Shown: in pieces, positions 45,889-53,791 of the stretch
How the letters are laid out: each line of letters starts with the position of its first letter
Position numbering within the stretch: the stretch's first letter is position 1
NCBI RefSeq assembly: GCF_022370755.2
Contig: NZ_CP092364.2
Location: 3,534,001-3,598,000 of the forward strand
From: Mycolicibacterium goodii
GTDB taxonomy: Bacteria; Actinomycetota; Actinomycetes; Mycobacteriales; Mycobacteriaceae
Reading direction: 5' to 3'
Length of the DNA stretch: 64,000 nt
The notes under the pieces: generated by a model
Told to the model about the DNA's origin: nothing
What the model saw: the letters and a program-made list of their open reading frames with translations, nothing else
Database searches by the model: none
Program-made: the position numbers and the translations under genes

Positions 45889-45907
45889 GGGCCTTGCCGC
45901 AAGCCCC
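45889..45907 (-). promoter_or_regulatory. Rifamycin-associated element (RAE)
   Basis: On the minus strand GGGGCTTGCGGCAAGGCCC, an imperfect inverted repeat matching the 19-bp RAE found upstream of rifamycin-inactivating genes (arr, rph, rox, rgt) in actinobacteria. A CACAAT-type -10 lies about 19 bp downstream of its TTGCGG, so the RAE may contain the -35. It implies rifampicin-inducible expression of rox. Confidence 0.8.
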
Positions 45908-45952
45908 GGGGTCGGGGTTATCGTGAAAGTGGCGGGGACATCCACCGCACCC

Positions 45953-46306
45953 TCAGCGCAGGCTCAGCATCGCCTTGATGGCAGCTGGGGACAGGGCGAA
46001 CTTGGGCAGGAACCCGACGGCCGAGCTGGCGTCGATCATCTCGGCGAGATCCAGCTCGCTGTGCGTAGAGATCATGATGACGGGGATACCCGCGGGCTCA
46101 CAGCGATGGAGTTCCTCGGCGACGTCGAAGCCGCTCTCGGCGCCCAGGTCGACATCGACCAGGGTGACATCGGGTGGGTGGTTGCGATAGCACTGCAGTG
46201 CCTCGGCGCCGTTGCATGCGAGGTCAACGGTGATACCCGCACGTTCGAGCATCCCACTCGCGGCAGCGCGGAACTGCGCGCTGTCATCGACGATCAGACA
46301 ATGCAT
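45953..46306 (-). CDS. Single-domain response regulator (receiver only)
   Basis: A 117-residue CheY-like protein with LIVDDSAQF (acidic pocket), LVDVDLG with the phosphorylatable Asp near residue 52, MISTHSE and FLPKFAL (Ser/Thr and Lys). There is no output domain. I start at ATG 46306, seven bases after GAGAGG, instead of the GTG two codons earlier. It is divergent from a large sensor kinase that lacks a receiver, so it is the probable phosphoacceptor, acting through protein-protein contacts or as a phosphate sink. Confidence 0.88.
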   Translation of the reverse strand: MHCLIVDDSAQFRAAASGMLERAGITVDLACNGAEALQCYRNHPPDVTLVDVDLGAESGFDVAEELHRCEPAGIPVIMISTHSELDLAEMIDASSAVGFLPKFALSPAAIKAMLSLR

Positions 46307-46397
46307 CGGCACCCTCTCTGCCCGGACATCCTTCGAGCTTGTCAGATCACCTCATCCCCGGCACTACCGTTAGCCGGAACATTCCAGCACAGCGCAC

Positions 46398-46403
46398 TAC
46401 CAT
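46398..46403 (+). promoter_or_regulatory. -10 element for a leaderless sensor-kinase transcript
   Basis: TACCAT six bases before the GTG start of the kinase, the usual distance for a leaderless mycobacterial mRNA. No ribosome-binding site is present in the six-base gap. A clear -35 was not found. Confidence 0.4.
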
Positions 46404-46409
46404 CGGCCC

Positions 46410-48656
46410 GTGCCCGGAACTGCTGACACATCCGTCGCGGACGGCCGCCTCGGGTCTGTTGTGGCGAGGCTGCTGACCTTCGTCGTGCGACCCGACCCGA
46501 GGCCCGTGCACTGGGGCATCGTGGTGGCCACGGCGTTCATCGTCGGCGAGATCGTGTTGGTACATCTGTTCAAGCGGGTCGCCCCGGAGAACGCGTTCGG
46601 CGCGATCTTCCTGCTGGGCGTCCTGGTCATCTCGGCCGGCTGGAGCATGCCGCTGGCCGTTGCGACGTCGCTGGCCAGCGCGCTTGCCTACCTCTACATC
46701 CATCTGGAGGGCGCCGACAGCCTCGCACCCGCGATATTCGTCTTCCTCCCGATCGCGCTGCTGACCAACCTGCTCGCCGGTCAGGCCAGATCGCAGACCC
46801 AGGAAGCCGAACAGCGGCGACGCGAGGCCGACCTCTCGGCCGAGCTGGCGCGGCTCATGCTCGGCGCCGGCGACCTGCCGCATGCCCTGGAGCGGGCCGG
46901 GAAACGGATGGCCCGCGTCCTCGACGTCCCCGAGGTGACCCTGACCACGGGACGGGTCGACCCCGACCGGGACCATCATGCGATCCCGTTGCGCAGCGGC
47001 AACGACCGCATCGGCACGCTACTGGTGCCCGCGCAACTCCCCATGAACACGCTGCGCCGTTGGCAGCGCATGGTTCCGGCGCTGGAGGCCCTCCTGACTG
47101 CCGCGATGGACCGCGAGAAGATCACGGCCGAGCTGGAGACCAGCCGCAAGGAGCTCGAGCGGTTCTTCGACGTGGCCACGGAGCTGCTGTACATCAGTGA
47201 TCACCACACGCTGACCCGGATCAACCCGACGTTCACCCGCACTCTCGGCTTCACCGCCGCCGAACTCACGGAGCGGCCGTTCATCGATCTGGTGCATCCC
47301 GACGATCGCGAGGACACCCGGCGCGCTCTCGACGAGCTGCGGACCGATCACCGGGAGGTGCAGTTCGAGAACCGTTGTGTGCGTAAGGATGGCGAGACAC
47401 GATGGTTCCAGTGGAGCGTCGTGTCCGAGCACGGTCTGTTGTTCGGGGCGGGACGCGATGTCACGGAGCGGCGGCTCGAACAGGACCGGCTCCGTGAGGC
47501 GCAGCGCCAGATCGAGGCGAGCCACAAAGAGGTCAGCGCGCTGGCGACGCAGCAGACCGCGCTGCGGCGCGTGGCGACGCAGGTGGCGCGTGGCGCGAAG
47601 CCGGACGACGTCTATCCGTTGGCGGTCAGTGAGTTGTCGGTCGGGCTCTGCGTCAGTCACGCGACGCTGCTGCGCTACGAGTCCGACTCTACGGCCGTGG
47701 TGGTCGCGGCCCTGGACACCGAGTCCGCAGACCAATCGCAGGTCGGCGACAAGGTGCCGCTCGACGGCGACAGTCTCGCCACCCGTGTCCTGCGCACCGG
47801 CGCGCCGGCCCGCATCGATTCCTACGACGGGATTCATGGCGAAATCGCCACGCGATTGCGTGGATTCGGCGTCTGTGGGGGTGTCGGCGCGCCGGTCATC
47901 GTGGACGGGCGGACCTGGGGTGTCCTCATCGCCGGCACGTCACGGAATGCGCCGCTGCCGCCGGGCACCGAGGAACGCATCGGCGACTTCGCCGATCTGG
48001 TGTCGACGGCGATCTTCAATGCCGAGTCGCGCGCCGAGATCACCGCGTCGCGTGCGCGTATCGTCGCGGCGGCCGATCAGGCCCGTCGTCGCTTCGAGCG
48101 CGACCTGCACGACGGGGCTCAGCAGCGCATCGTCTCATTGGGGCTGGAGCTGCGCGCGGTGCAGGCTTCGGTACCCGCCGAGAACGCTGAACTGCAGGAC
48201 CAGATGTCGCATGTGGTCGACGGTCTGGCCGGTCTGTACACAGACCTGCAGGAACTGTCGCGCGGCATTCATCCGGCGACCCTGTCGAAGGGCGGGCTCG
48301 GACCCGCGTTGCGGACCCTGGCGCGACGTTCCACGGTGCCGGTGGCCCTTGAGGTCGACGTCGGCCACCGGCTGCCGGAGTCCGTCGAGGTGGCCGCGTA
48401 TTACGTTGTCGCAGAAGCGCTGACGAACGCCGCCAAGCACGCCTTTGCCTCCGAGGTCACCGTCCGCGCCACTGCCGACGACGATGAACTCGCGGTGTCG
48501 GTCAGCGACGACGGCGTCGGCGGCGCGACTTCCGGTGGCGGTTCGGGGTTGATCGGCCTCAAGGACCGGGTCGAGGCGCTCTCCGGCCGACTGGAGGTCT
48601 TCAGCCCGCCGGGTGCGGGTACCTCATTGTCGGTGCGGATTCCGCTGGCCTCCTAA
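46410..48656 (+). CDS. Membrane sensor histidine kinase (DUF4118-PAS-GAF-HisKA_3)
   Basis: A 748-residue kinase of the NarL/DesK class. Residues 30-125 contain three or four membrane helices like the KdpD DUF4118 region; a coiled stretch follows (QTQEAEQRRREADLSAELARL at its core). A PAS domain (about 245-365, ending FGAGRDVTERRLEQD) may bind a small ligand, and a GAF domain (about 385-540) follows. The phosphoacceptor is His in FERDLHDGAQQRIVSLGLELR (near 565, cited in part), and the ATPase has EALTNAAKHA, DDGVGGA and GLIGLKDRVEAL. Usual partners are LuxR-type regulators, yet only a receiver-only protein is adjacent. Confidence 0.88.
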   Translation: MPGTADTSVADGRLGSVVARLLTFVVRPDPRPVHWGIVVATAFIVGEIVLVHLFKRVAPENAFGAIFLLGVLVISAGWSMPLAVATSLASALAYLYIHLEGADSLAPAIFVFLPIALLTNLLAGQARSQTQEAEQRRREADLSAELARLMLGAGDLPHALERAGKRMARVLDVPEVTLTTGRVDPDRDHHAIPLRSGNDRIGTLLVPAQLPMNTLRRWQRMVPALEALLTAAMDREKITAELETSRKELERFFDVATELLYISDHHTLTRINPTFTRTLGFTAAELTERPFIDLVHPDDREDTRRALDELRTDHREVQFENRCVRKDGETRWFQWSVVSEHGLLFGAGRDVTERRLEQDRLREAQRQIEASHKEVSALATQQTALRRVATQVARGAKPDDVYPLAVSELSVGLCVSHATLLRYESDSTAVVVAALDTESADQSQVGDKVPLDGDSLATRVLRTGAPARIDSYDGIHGEIATRLRGFGVCGGVGAPVIVDGRTWGVLIAGTSRNAPLPPGTEERIGDFADLVSTAIFNAESRAEITASRARIVAAADQARRRFERDLHDGAQQRIVSLGLELRAVQASVPAENAELQDQMSHVVDGLAGLYTDLQELSRGIHPATLSKGGLGPALRTLARRSTVPVALEVDVGHRLPESVEVAAYYVVAEALTNAAKHAFASEVTVRATADDDELAVSVSDDGVGGATSGGGSGLIGLKDRVEALSGRLEVFSPPGAGTSLSVRIPLAS

Positions 48657-49696
48657 CGCGTTGCGCGGTACTCCGCGACGACGGGTTCGAGTTCGTCCGG
48701 CGTCGCGCCGTGCATGATCACCGCGTCGGCGCCGTAGTCGAATTCTCTTCGGATCCGAGCGACGCACTGGGACGGCGAACCGGTCGCCGACGGTTCCAGC
48801 CACTCGTCGGGGATCAGGCTCGCGATGTGCTCGATCTGATCGGCGGTGGCCTTGTGGTCGATGCCACCGTGAATCGACTGCACCACCTTGTCGTCGCGGA
48901 ACCTTTGCAGCACGGTCGGATCCCAGTTGTTCGTGCGAACCATCAGGTCACCGTAGCCCTGTAGGTACGTCGCCAGGCGCGCGACGGTCTTCTTCAGGCG
49001 CAGCTGTTCCGGCAGGTGATCGCCAACCGTGGCGAAGCACGACCACACGCGCACGCTGTCGGGATCGCGGCCCGCCTGTTCGGCGGCGCCCTTGACAGTC
49101 TTGACGGCGCGTTGCAGCGTCTCTGGCGTGAAATAGGTGTGCAGGATGACGTCGTCGAATGCCCGGCCACCGAGCGCGAGGGTCTGCGGCCCGAACGCGA
49201 CTATCGCCAATCGGATGTCCTCCCGGAAGTCCGGATCGAGGAACAGTACCTGGTATCTGCCGATCGGGCCGTCGTGGTTGAGGATCACCTCACCGCGCCA
49301 CAGCCGGCGCATGACCTGTGCGAAGTCTTCCATCTGCGCGGTGGTCACCGACGGGATCCCGAACGCGCCGTACATCGCGGCGATACCACGACCGATGCCG
49401 AGCGTGAACCGGCCGCCGGACAACCGATGCATGGTGGTCGCCCATGATCCGGTGATGAGCGGATGCCGCGTGTTGTGATTGGTTGCCGCCGTGGCGATCT
49501 GCATCCGCGTGGTGACCGCGCATGCGGCACCGACCAGTGAGGACGCCTCTTTGACGTTCCATCGCTCGGAGATGAAGGCGGTGCCCAAGCCCAGTTCCTC
49601 GCCGCGGCGCGCTTCGTCCATCAGCGTGGCCGGCCCGTCACCCCCGGCACCGGCCAGCAGGTAATAGCCCAGTTCATCGAGTGTGTGTTCGCTCAT
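48653..49696 (-). CDS. LLM-class (F420-dependent) flavin oxidoreductase
   Basis: A 347-residue luciferase-like TIM-barrel enzyme. Typical segments: ARRGEELGLGTAFISERWNV, AATNHNTRHPLITGSWATTM, SGGRFTLGIGRGI and SPSQCVARIRREFDYGADAV. The arrangement fits mycobacterial F420-dependent (MSMEG-type TIGR03857) oxidoreductases. AAGGAG precedes ATG 49696. Its stop overlaps the convergent sensor kinase stop by two bases. The substrate is not predictable. Confidence 0.88.
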   Translation of the reverse strand: MSEHTLDELGYYLLAGAGGDGPATLMDEARRGEELGLGTAFISERWNVKEASSLVGAACAVTTRMQIATAATNHNTRHPLITGSWATTMHRLSGGRFTLGIGRGIAAMYGAFGIPSVTTAQMEDFAQVMRRLWRGEVILNHDGPIGRYQVLFLDPDFREDIRLAIVAFGPQTLALGGRAFDDVILHTYFTPETLQRAVKTVKGAAEQAGRDPDSVRVWSCFATVGDHLPEQLRLKKTVARLATYLQGYGDLMVRTNNWDPTVLQRFRDDKVVQSIHGGIDHKATADQIEHIASLIPDEWLEPSATGSPSQCVARIRREFDYGADAVIMHGATPDELEPVVAEYRATR

Positions 49697-49777
49697 GCCC
49701 GAACTCCTTGTTTGTGACCACAATTCCACACCGCACCGGTCATGGCGTCCAATCCGGTCGGATGGCGCGCTCGGCAG

Positions 49778-50797
49778 TCACAACGAGATGACCTTTTCGT
49801 TGTTGTTCTTGCGTTCGACGTAGAACTGCGCGGCGCGGGCGATCGCGTCGGCCGTCGGAGCCGGCTTCCATCCGAGTTCGCGTGTCGCCTTGCCGTGATC
49901 GGCGGGCGAGGTCCACCACATCAACCGGGCCGCGGTGAGATTGAGCGGAAAGTCCGTGCGGAACAACCGATTCGACAGGCCGGCCCACCACCCCAGCGCA
50001 TACATCGGGGCCATCGGGATACCGATTCTTGGCGGACGCGCGCCTACCGCCTCCGCTGCGATCGTGAGCATCTCCCGCTGCGACATGTAGCGTTCCGAGA
50101 CGATGTAGCGTTCACCGATCCGGCCGTGTTCGGCCGCCAGAGTCAGCGCGTGCGCCGCGTCGTCGATCCCGACCACCTCGGCTCCGACACCACGGACGTA
50201 CACGGGCAGTTTCCCGAAGGCCGCCATCGCGACGAGCGCACCCTGCCGTGGCTGCCAGTCCGGCGGCCCGTACGGGTTGGACACGTTCATCACGACCGCG
50301 GGGAAGCCGCGCTCCGCGGCGTAGGACAGTACGAGTTCTTCTGCCTTTCGGCGCGACTCGATGTAGGGCCCGCCGATACCGGCCCAGTTGAACGGGGTGT
50401 CCTCGTCGACGGTTTCGCCGTTGCGCCCCACCGCGATGGTTCCGATGGTGCCGAGGAAGACGAACCGGTGCAGGTCGGCCTTGTCGGCGACCTCGAGGAC
50501 GTTTCGCAGGCCCTCGACGTTGGTCCTGAACACCGGCGCCGGATCGGCGAGGTGCGCCCGGGTGTCGACGACGCAGTAGAACACCACGTCACGGTCGGCC
50601 ATTGCCGTGGCGACCGCATCGGCGTCGAAGATGTCGCCGTAGCAGCGCTCGACACCGAACCCGTCGATGCCCTTCGTCGAGCTGCTGCGGCGCAGGAGCA
50701 CCCGCACATCGTCCCCGCGTTCGACGAGTTGCCGGGTGACGCACGCGCCGACGTTGCCGCTCGCACCCATCACCAGCACCTTGCGACGACGATCCAC
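49778..50797 (-). CDS. NAD-dependent epimerase/dehydratase (extended SDR, 3-beta-HSD-like)
   Basis: A 339-residue extended SDR. Cofactor loop VMGASGNVGACVTRQL; NVEGLRNVLEVA; active-site region YIESRRKAEELVLSYA, where the usual YxxxK lysine position is Arg with a Lys two residues later; NVSNPYGPPDWQP. It resembles dihydroflavonol-reductase/3-beta-hydroxysteroid dehydrogenase types and ends with an unusual KNNNEKVISL tail. GTG 50797 has GGAGC upstream. A TACNGTA-type double motif lies 39 bp before it, shared with the fatty-acid genes further right, so it may belong to the same regulon. Confidence 0.83.
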   Translation of the reverse strand: MDRRRKVLVMGASGNVGACVTRQLVERGDDVRVLLRRSSSTKGIDGFGVERCYGDIFDADAVATAMADRDVVFYCVVDTRAHLADPAPVFRTNVEGLRNVLEVADKADLHRFVFLGTIGTIAVGRNGETVDEDTPFNWAGIGGPYIESRRKAEELVLSYAAERGFPAVVMNVSNPYGPPDWQPRQGALVAMAAFGKLPVYVRGVGAEVVGIDDAAHALTLAAEHGRIGERYIVSERYMSQREMLTIAAEAVGARPPRIGIPMAPMYALGWWAGLSNRLFRTDFPLNLTAARLMWWTSPADHGKATRELGWKPAPTADAIARAAQFYVERKNNNEKVISL

Positions 50798-50835
50798 TGC
50801 TGCTCCATCCGCTTCGGTCGACCGGCAACGGATGC

Positions 50836-50854
50836 TACGGTAGCGATTACAGTA
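50836..50854. promoter_or_regulatory. TACNGTA-N5-TACNGTA motif, site A
   Basis: TACGGTA-gcgat-TACAGTA, both half-sites perfect, 39 bp upstream of the SDR start. It is the best copy of a motif seen again at 51584, 59339 and 61182. Confidence 0.55.
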
Positions 50855-50965
50855 CGGTCGGCGCAATCGGCGAGAACACCGGCTCCGAGCATGCGTGGCG
50901 GCGCTACTTTCATCGTTGAATCGGCCTGAGATGAGGTCTGCTGACCGCGGCCATGTCGAGGCCTG

Positions 50966-51106
50966 GCCGGCTACCTGCTCGAGTGGACAGTGCGCCATCT
51001 CGACGTGATCGCGAACCTCCCCGACGCACACATCGACAAGGGCCGTCGACCACCGGCACCCGCGGAAGAGACTGATTTCGCCGCGGTGGGCGCGCGGGTC
51101 TGGTGA
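50966..51106 (+). pseudogene. Possible gene remnant in the 334-bp gap between SDR and SnoaL genes
   Basis: The gap 50798-51131 holds motif A and this open stretch of 46 codons, including GYLLEWTVRHLDVIANLPDA, with no start codon and an in-frame stop just upstream. It reads like the C-terminal end of a maleylpyruvate-isomerase-like (DinB/MDMPI) protein, but the match is from memory and the piece is short. Nothing else is seen in this gap. Confidence 0.3.
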
Positions 51107-51131
51107 TCCTGAGCTGAGATCGGGTGCGCCG

Positions 51132-51566
51132 TCAGCCGGCCTTGAACTTCAGCAGCGTGCGGGTCAGGTGCAGGGTCGTGATCTGCCATGAGCCGTCACG
51201 CTTTTCGTAGGTTTCGTGATAGTGGCCCGCGCCGTGGAGTTCACTGCCGTCGGGGAAGAACAGCATGTCCTCCATGGCCCAGATGCCCGACGCCGTGGTG
51301 TCGGAGGTGAAGTCGATCTCCGGGGTGTGGCAGTGGTGCACCGTCGCCGCATGTTCGACTCCGCCCCACACCACGGGAAGGAACTCATCGAAGCCGTGCA
51401 GCGGCGGCGCGGTCTGCGGATCGGCGCCGCCGGTCGACACCGCCATGTCCAGGGTGACCACGACGTCCTTCGCGAACAGCGTCCGCCACGCCTCGATGTC
51501 CTTGGTGTCCAACAGCCGGCAGTATCGCGCCTTGAGCCGCTTGATGGCTTCGAGATCGTCCGACAT
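51132..51566 (-). CDS. SnoaL/NTF2-like protein
   Basis: A 144-residue cone-fold protein: AIKRLKARYCRLLDTKDIEAW, then LFAKDVVVTLDMAV, VHHCHTPEIDFTSD and RDGSWQITTLHLTR. The family includes ketosteroid isomerase-like enzymes, aromatic dioxygenase small subunits and dehydratases; the His pair VHHCH could be catalytic. AGAGGAGG precedes ATG 51566. It probably belongs to the neighbouring CoA-ester or steroid-like catabolic genes and has a motif E 18 bp upstream. Confidence 0.83.
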   Translation of the reverse strand: MSDDLEAIKRLKARYCRLLDTKDIEAWRTLFAKDVVVTLDMAVSTGGADPQTAPPLHGFDEFLPVVWGGVEHAATVHHCHTPEIDFTSDTTASGIWAMEDMLFFPDGSELHGAGHYHETYEKRDGSWQITTLHLTRTLLKFKAG

Positions 51567-51583
51567 GACCCTCCTCTTGTCGT

Positions 51584-51602
51584 TGCCGAAACGTATACCG
51601 TA
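51584..51602. promoter_or_regulatory. TACNGTA-type motif, site E
   Basis: TGCCGAA-acgta-TACCGTA: one perfect and one degenerate half-site at the same 12-bp spacing as site A, 18 bp before the SnoaL-like gene. Confidence 0.35.
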
Positions 51603-51661
51603 CGGGCCACTCTTCCTCACGAGCAGCCATAAGCTGCCCGTTTTCGCGGCGGAACAGGCGC

Positions 51662-51997
51662 GTGTCCGCGTTCGGCGGGCGCAACATGATGACCGGCGAG
51701 GCGTCGACGTCGATCGACGAGATCGTCGGCAGGGCGACCGACAACCCCGGCACCAAGCTGATGATCCTGCCGCCGCTGATCCACGGGGCCGCTCAGTGGG
51801 CCGCGATGACCGCCGTGACCGATGCCTTCGTGGTGCGGATGACCGTGGTGCCCGCCGTGATGTCGATGCTGGGCGACCGCGCCTGGTGGCTACCCGAGCG
51901 TCTCGAGCGGATCCTGCCCGATCTCGACATCGAAGGTGAGCAGCTGAGCCGGCAGTTGTCGGAGGGCGACTCGGAAACGCGCCTGGTTCACCGCTGA
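51662..51997 (+). pseudogene. Chimeric remnant: acyl-CoA synthetase fragment joined to MmpL C-terminus
   Basis: An open stretch of 111 codons made of two unrelated families. The first part (GGRNMMTGEASTSIDEI, then LMILPPLIHGAAQWAAMT) is internal FadD sequence; the second (DAFVVRMTVVPAVMSMLGDR, then WWLPERLERILPDLDIEGEQL) is the C-terminal end of an MmpL-type RND transporter. The switch occurs at about 51830 within AMTAVTDAFVV. No full domain is present, so it is a deletion junction rather than a gene. Confidence 0.7.
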
Positions 51998-51998
51998 G

Positions 51999-52048
51999 CA
52001 GACGCGTAGGTACCCCGAAATGCTCGATCTCGGGTACCTGCGTGTCTG
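51999..52048 (+). terminator. Long inverted repeat after the FadD-MmpL remnant
   Basis: CAGACGCGTAGGTACCCCGA pairs with TCTCGGGTACCTGCGTGTCTG across a short loop, with a few mismatches or G:U pairs, then TT. It begins five bases after the remnant stop, so it is probably the original mmpL terminator. Confidence 0.6.
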
Positions 52049-52125
52049 TTCGCCCGGGCGATGGCGGCCGTCTCCCCCCGTGCTCCTGAGCGCATGACGA
52101 GCCGCCGAAGCTGGAACATTCGTCT

Positions 52126-53016
52126 CTAGAGTCGCCCGGCCGCCACATCGAGCATGAAGCGGGTGACGAGATCGGCGCATTCTCGGGGATGGGTTTCCAG
52201 CAACTGGTGTGCGCTCTCGAAGACGTGGATCTCCAGGGAATCGAGAACTTCGTTGTAGGCCATGATCTCGTTCAGTTCAAAAAAGGGGTCGTGTCTGCCC
52301 CACAGCAGCAGGCATGGCGGCTGGTGCTCGCGGTGGTAGGACCTGATGGTCTCGAAGCGGGCGATGTGTGCCCCGTAGTCGGAGAAGATCGCGAACTGGA
52401 TGTCGGTGATTCCCGGCCGCGACAGACGCTCCCAGTCGAGGTGCCAGCCCTCGGGCGGGTAGAGACACGCCAAGCGCTCCGGCTGGTTGCCGACGTACTG
52501 GTATCGGGTTGTCTCGAAGTTCATCCACTCGGTGAGCTTCGCCCGGTTGGCCTCGGTCGGATCGGCGAAGTATGCCTTGGGAGCGTCCCAACCCGGCCCC
52601 AGTCCCTCGTGGTGAGCGTTCCCGTTCTGCACGATCAGGCCACGGATCCGGTCCGGCCTGCGCGTGGCGAGGTGATAACCGACGGGCGTGCCGAAATCGG
52701 TGACGAACAGGAAGAACGTCTCAATGCCCAGCGCGTCGAGGAAGGTGTCGATCGTGTCGGCGAGATTCTCGAAGGTGTAGTCGTAAGCGTCGACCGAAGG
52801 CGCCGATGAGAATCCTGAACCGGGGAGATCCGGCGCAACGACATAGCCGACTTCTGCCAACGGCTCGATGAGATTGCGATAGGCGTAAGACGAGTTCGGG
52901 TAGCCGTGCAGCAGCAGGACAGCCGGCCCCTTCGGATCTCCGGCGTGTCGGTGGAAGATGTCCAAGCCTCGGACATTGACCGTCTCGTGGCGTGTCTTGT
53001 GCCGATGGTGTCGCAT
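52126..53016 (-). CDS. Alpha/beta hydrolase, haloalkane dehalogenase/epoxide hydrolase-like
   Basis: A 296-residue hydrolase. Oxyanion region LLHGYPNSSYAYRNLI; nucleophile elbow FVTDFGTPVGYHLA, with Asp in place of Ser as in dehalogenases and epoxide hydrolases; a cap domain; acid in LLWGRHDPFFEL; base His in FESAHQLLETHP. This Asp-nucleophile set implies a covalent ester intermediate. AAGGAGAAACG precedes ATG 53016. It is divergent from a CGNR-type regulator with a 34-bp operator between them, suggesting induction by its substrate. Confidence 0.87.
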   Translation of the reverse strand: MRHHRHKTRHETVNVRGLDIFHRHAGDPKGPAVLLLHGYPNSSYAYRNLIEPLAEVGYVVAPDLPGSGFSSAPSVDAYDYTFENLADTIDTFLDALGIETFFLFVTDFGTPVGYHLATRRPDRIRGLIVQNGNAHHEGLGPGWDAPKAYFADPTEANRAKLTEWMNFETTRYQYVGNQPERLACLYPPEGWHLDWERLSRPGITDIQFAIFSDYGAHIARFETIRSYHREHQPPCLLLWGRHDPFFELNEIMAYNEVLDSLEIHVFESAHQLLETHPRECADLVTRFMLDVAAGRL

Positions 53017-53069
53017 TGCCGTTTCTCCTTGTCAGACGTGGCGGGAGCGCTGCCTACCGGATAACCTTG

Positions 53070-53103
53070 GTTTAGCGGTTACCGGTATCCGTAACCGCTA
53101 AAC
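53070..53103. promoter_or_regulatory. 34-bp perfect inverted repeat between hydrolase and CGNR gene
   Basis: GTTTAGCGGTTAC, an 8-base spacer CGGTATCC, then GTAACCGCTAAAC: 13-bp arms without mismatch. It is 54 bp before the hydrolase start and 23 bp before the CGNR gene and is the obvious operator for the divergent pair. Confidence 0.7.
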
Positions 53104-53125
53104 ATCTGGAATGGGGTTACATACA

Positions 53126-53716
53126 ATGGCGGACACGGAGACGGCATGGGTGCCCGAACATTTCATCGGCGGGCATCCCGCCCTGGACCTCGCGAACACC
53201 GTGTTCGACCGGCGGGAGCCCGAACCGGACAACGAGTTGTTGAAGTCCGCCCGCGACATCGGAAACTGGTTCAAAGCGTCGGGGCTTGCCGGCGCTCGAC
53301 AGGCCGCGGCAGTCTCCGGCATTGCAGGAGAACCATTCGTCGATCGGATCCACGAGGTCAGGGAGGCATCAGCCGAGATCTTCGGGGCAATCGCGGCGGA
53401 TAAAGCGCCGACAGCGGCGGCGTTGGGCCTTCTTTTCGCGTCCGCCGCAAGCGGGCTTGCCGACAACGCGGTCGACCTGGACGGCACGAAACCCCGACTG
53501 TCCCTCGCCGGCTGGCGAGACCCCGACGTCGTCACGGCCGCCCTGGCGATGCTCTCGATCGAAGGCTTCTACACCCTGCCACGGGAAAGGCTGCGTTCCT
53601 GTCCTCGCTGCGAGTGGTTGTTCCTCGACACCTCACGCGGTGGCAAACGCCGCTGGTGCAGCATGCAGATCTGCGGAAATCGCGAGAAAGTCTCGCGCCA
53701 CCGGGAGCATGCCTGA
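53126..53716 (+). CDS. CGNR zinc-finger (ABATE-domain) regulator
   Basis: A 196-residue protein: N-terminal ABATE domain (HFIGGHPALDLANTVFDR) and C-terminal CGNR zinc finger (LRSCPRCEWLFLDTSRGGKR, then RWCSMQICGNREKVSRHREH), with four Cys for zinc. The family is widespread in actinobacteria and is thought to contain ligand-sensing regulators. ATG 53126 is preferred; an ATG five codons earlier is possible and neither has a strong ribosome site. It very probably binds the inverted repeat at 53070-53103 and controls the dehalogenase-like hydrolase. Confidence 0.88.
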   Translation: MADTETAWVPEHFIGGHPALDLANTVFDRREPEPDNELLKSARDIGNWFKASGLAGARQAAAVSGIAGEPFVDRIHEVREASAEIFGAIAADKAPTAAALGLLFASAASGLADNAVDLDGTKPRLSLAGWRDPDVVTAALAMLSIEGFYTLPRERLRSCPRCEWLFLDTSRGGKRRWCSMQICGNREKVSRHREHA

Positions 53717-53791
53717 ACAAAAGACCGGCCGATATCAAAGACCGCATGTGCCCGCCGCAGTGACGTTGAGTGCGGAGTGCCACCGCTCGCG

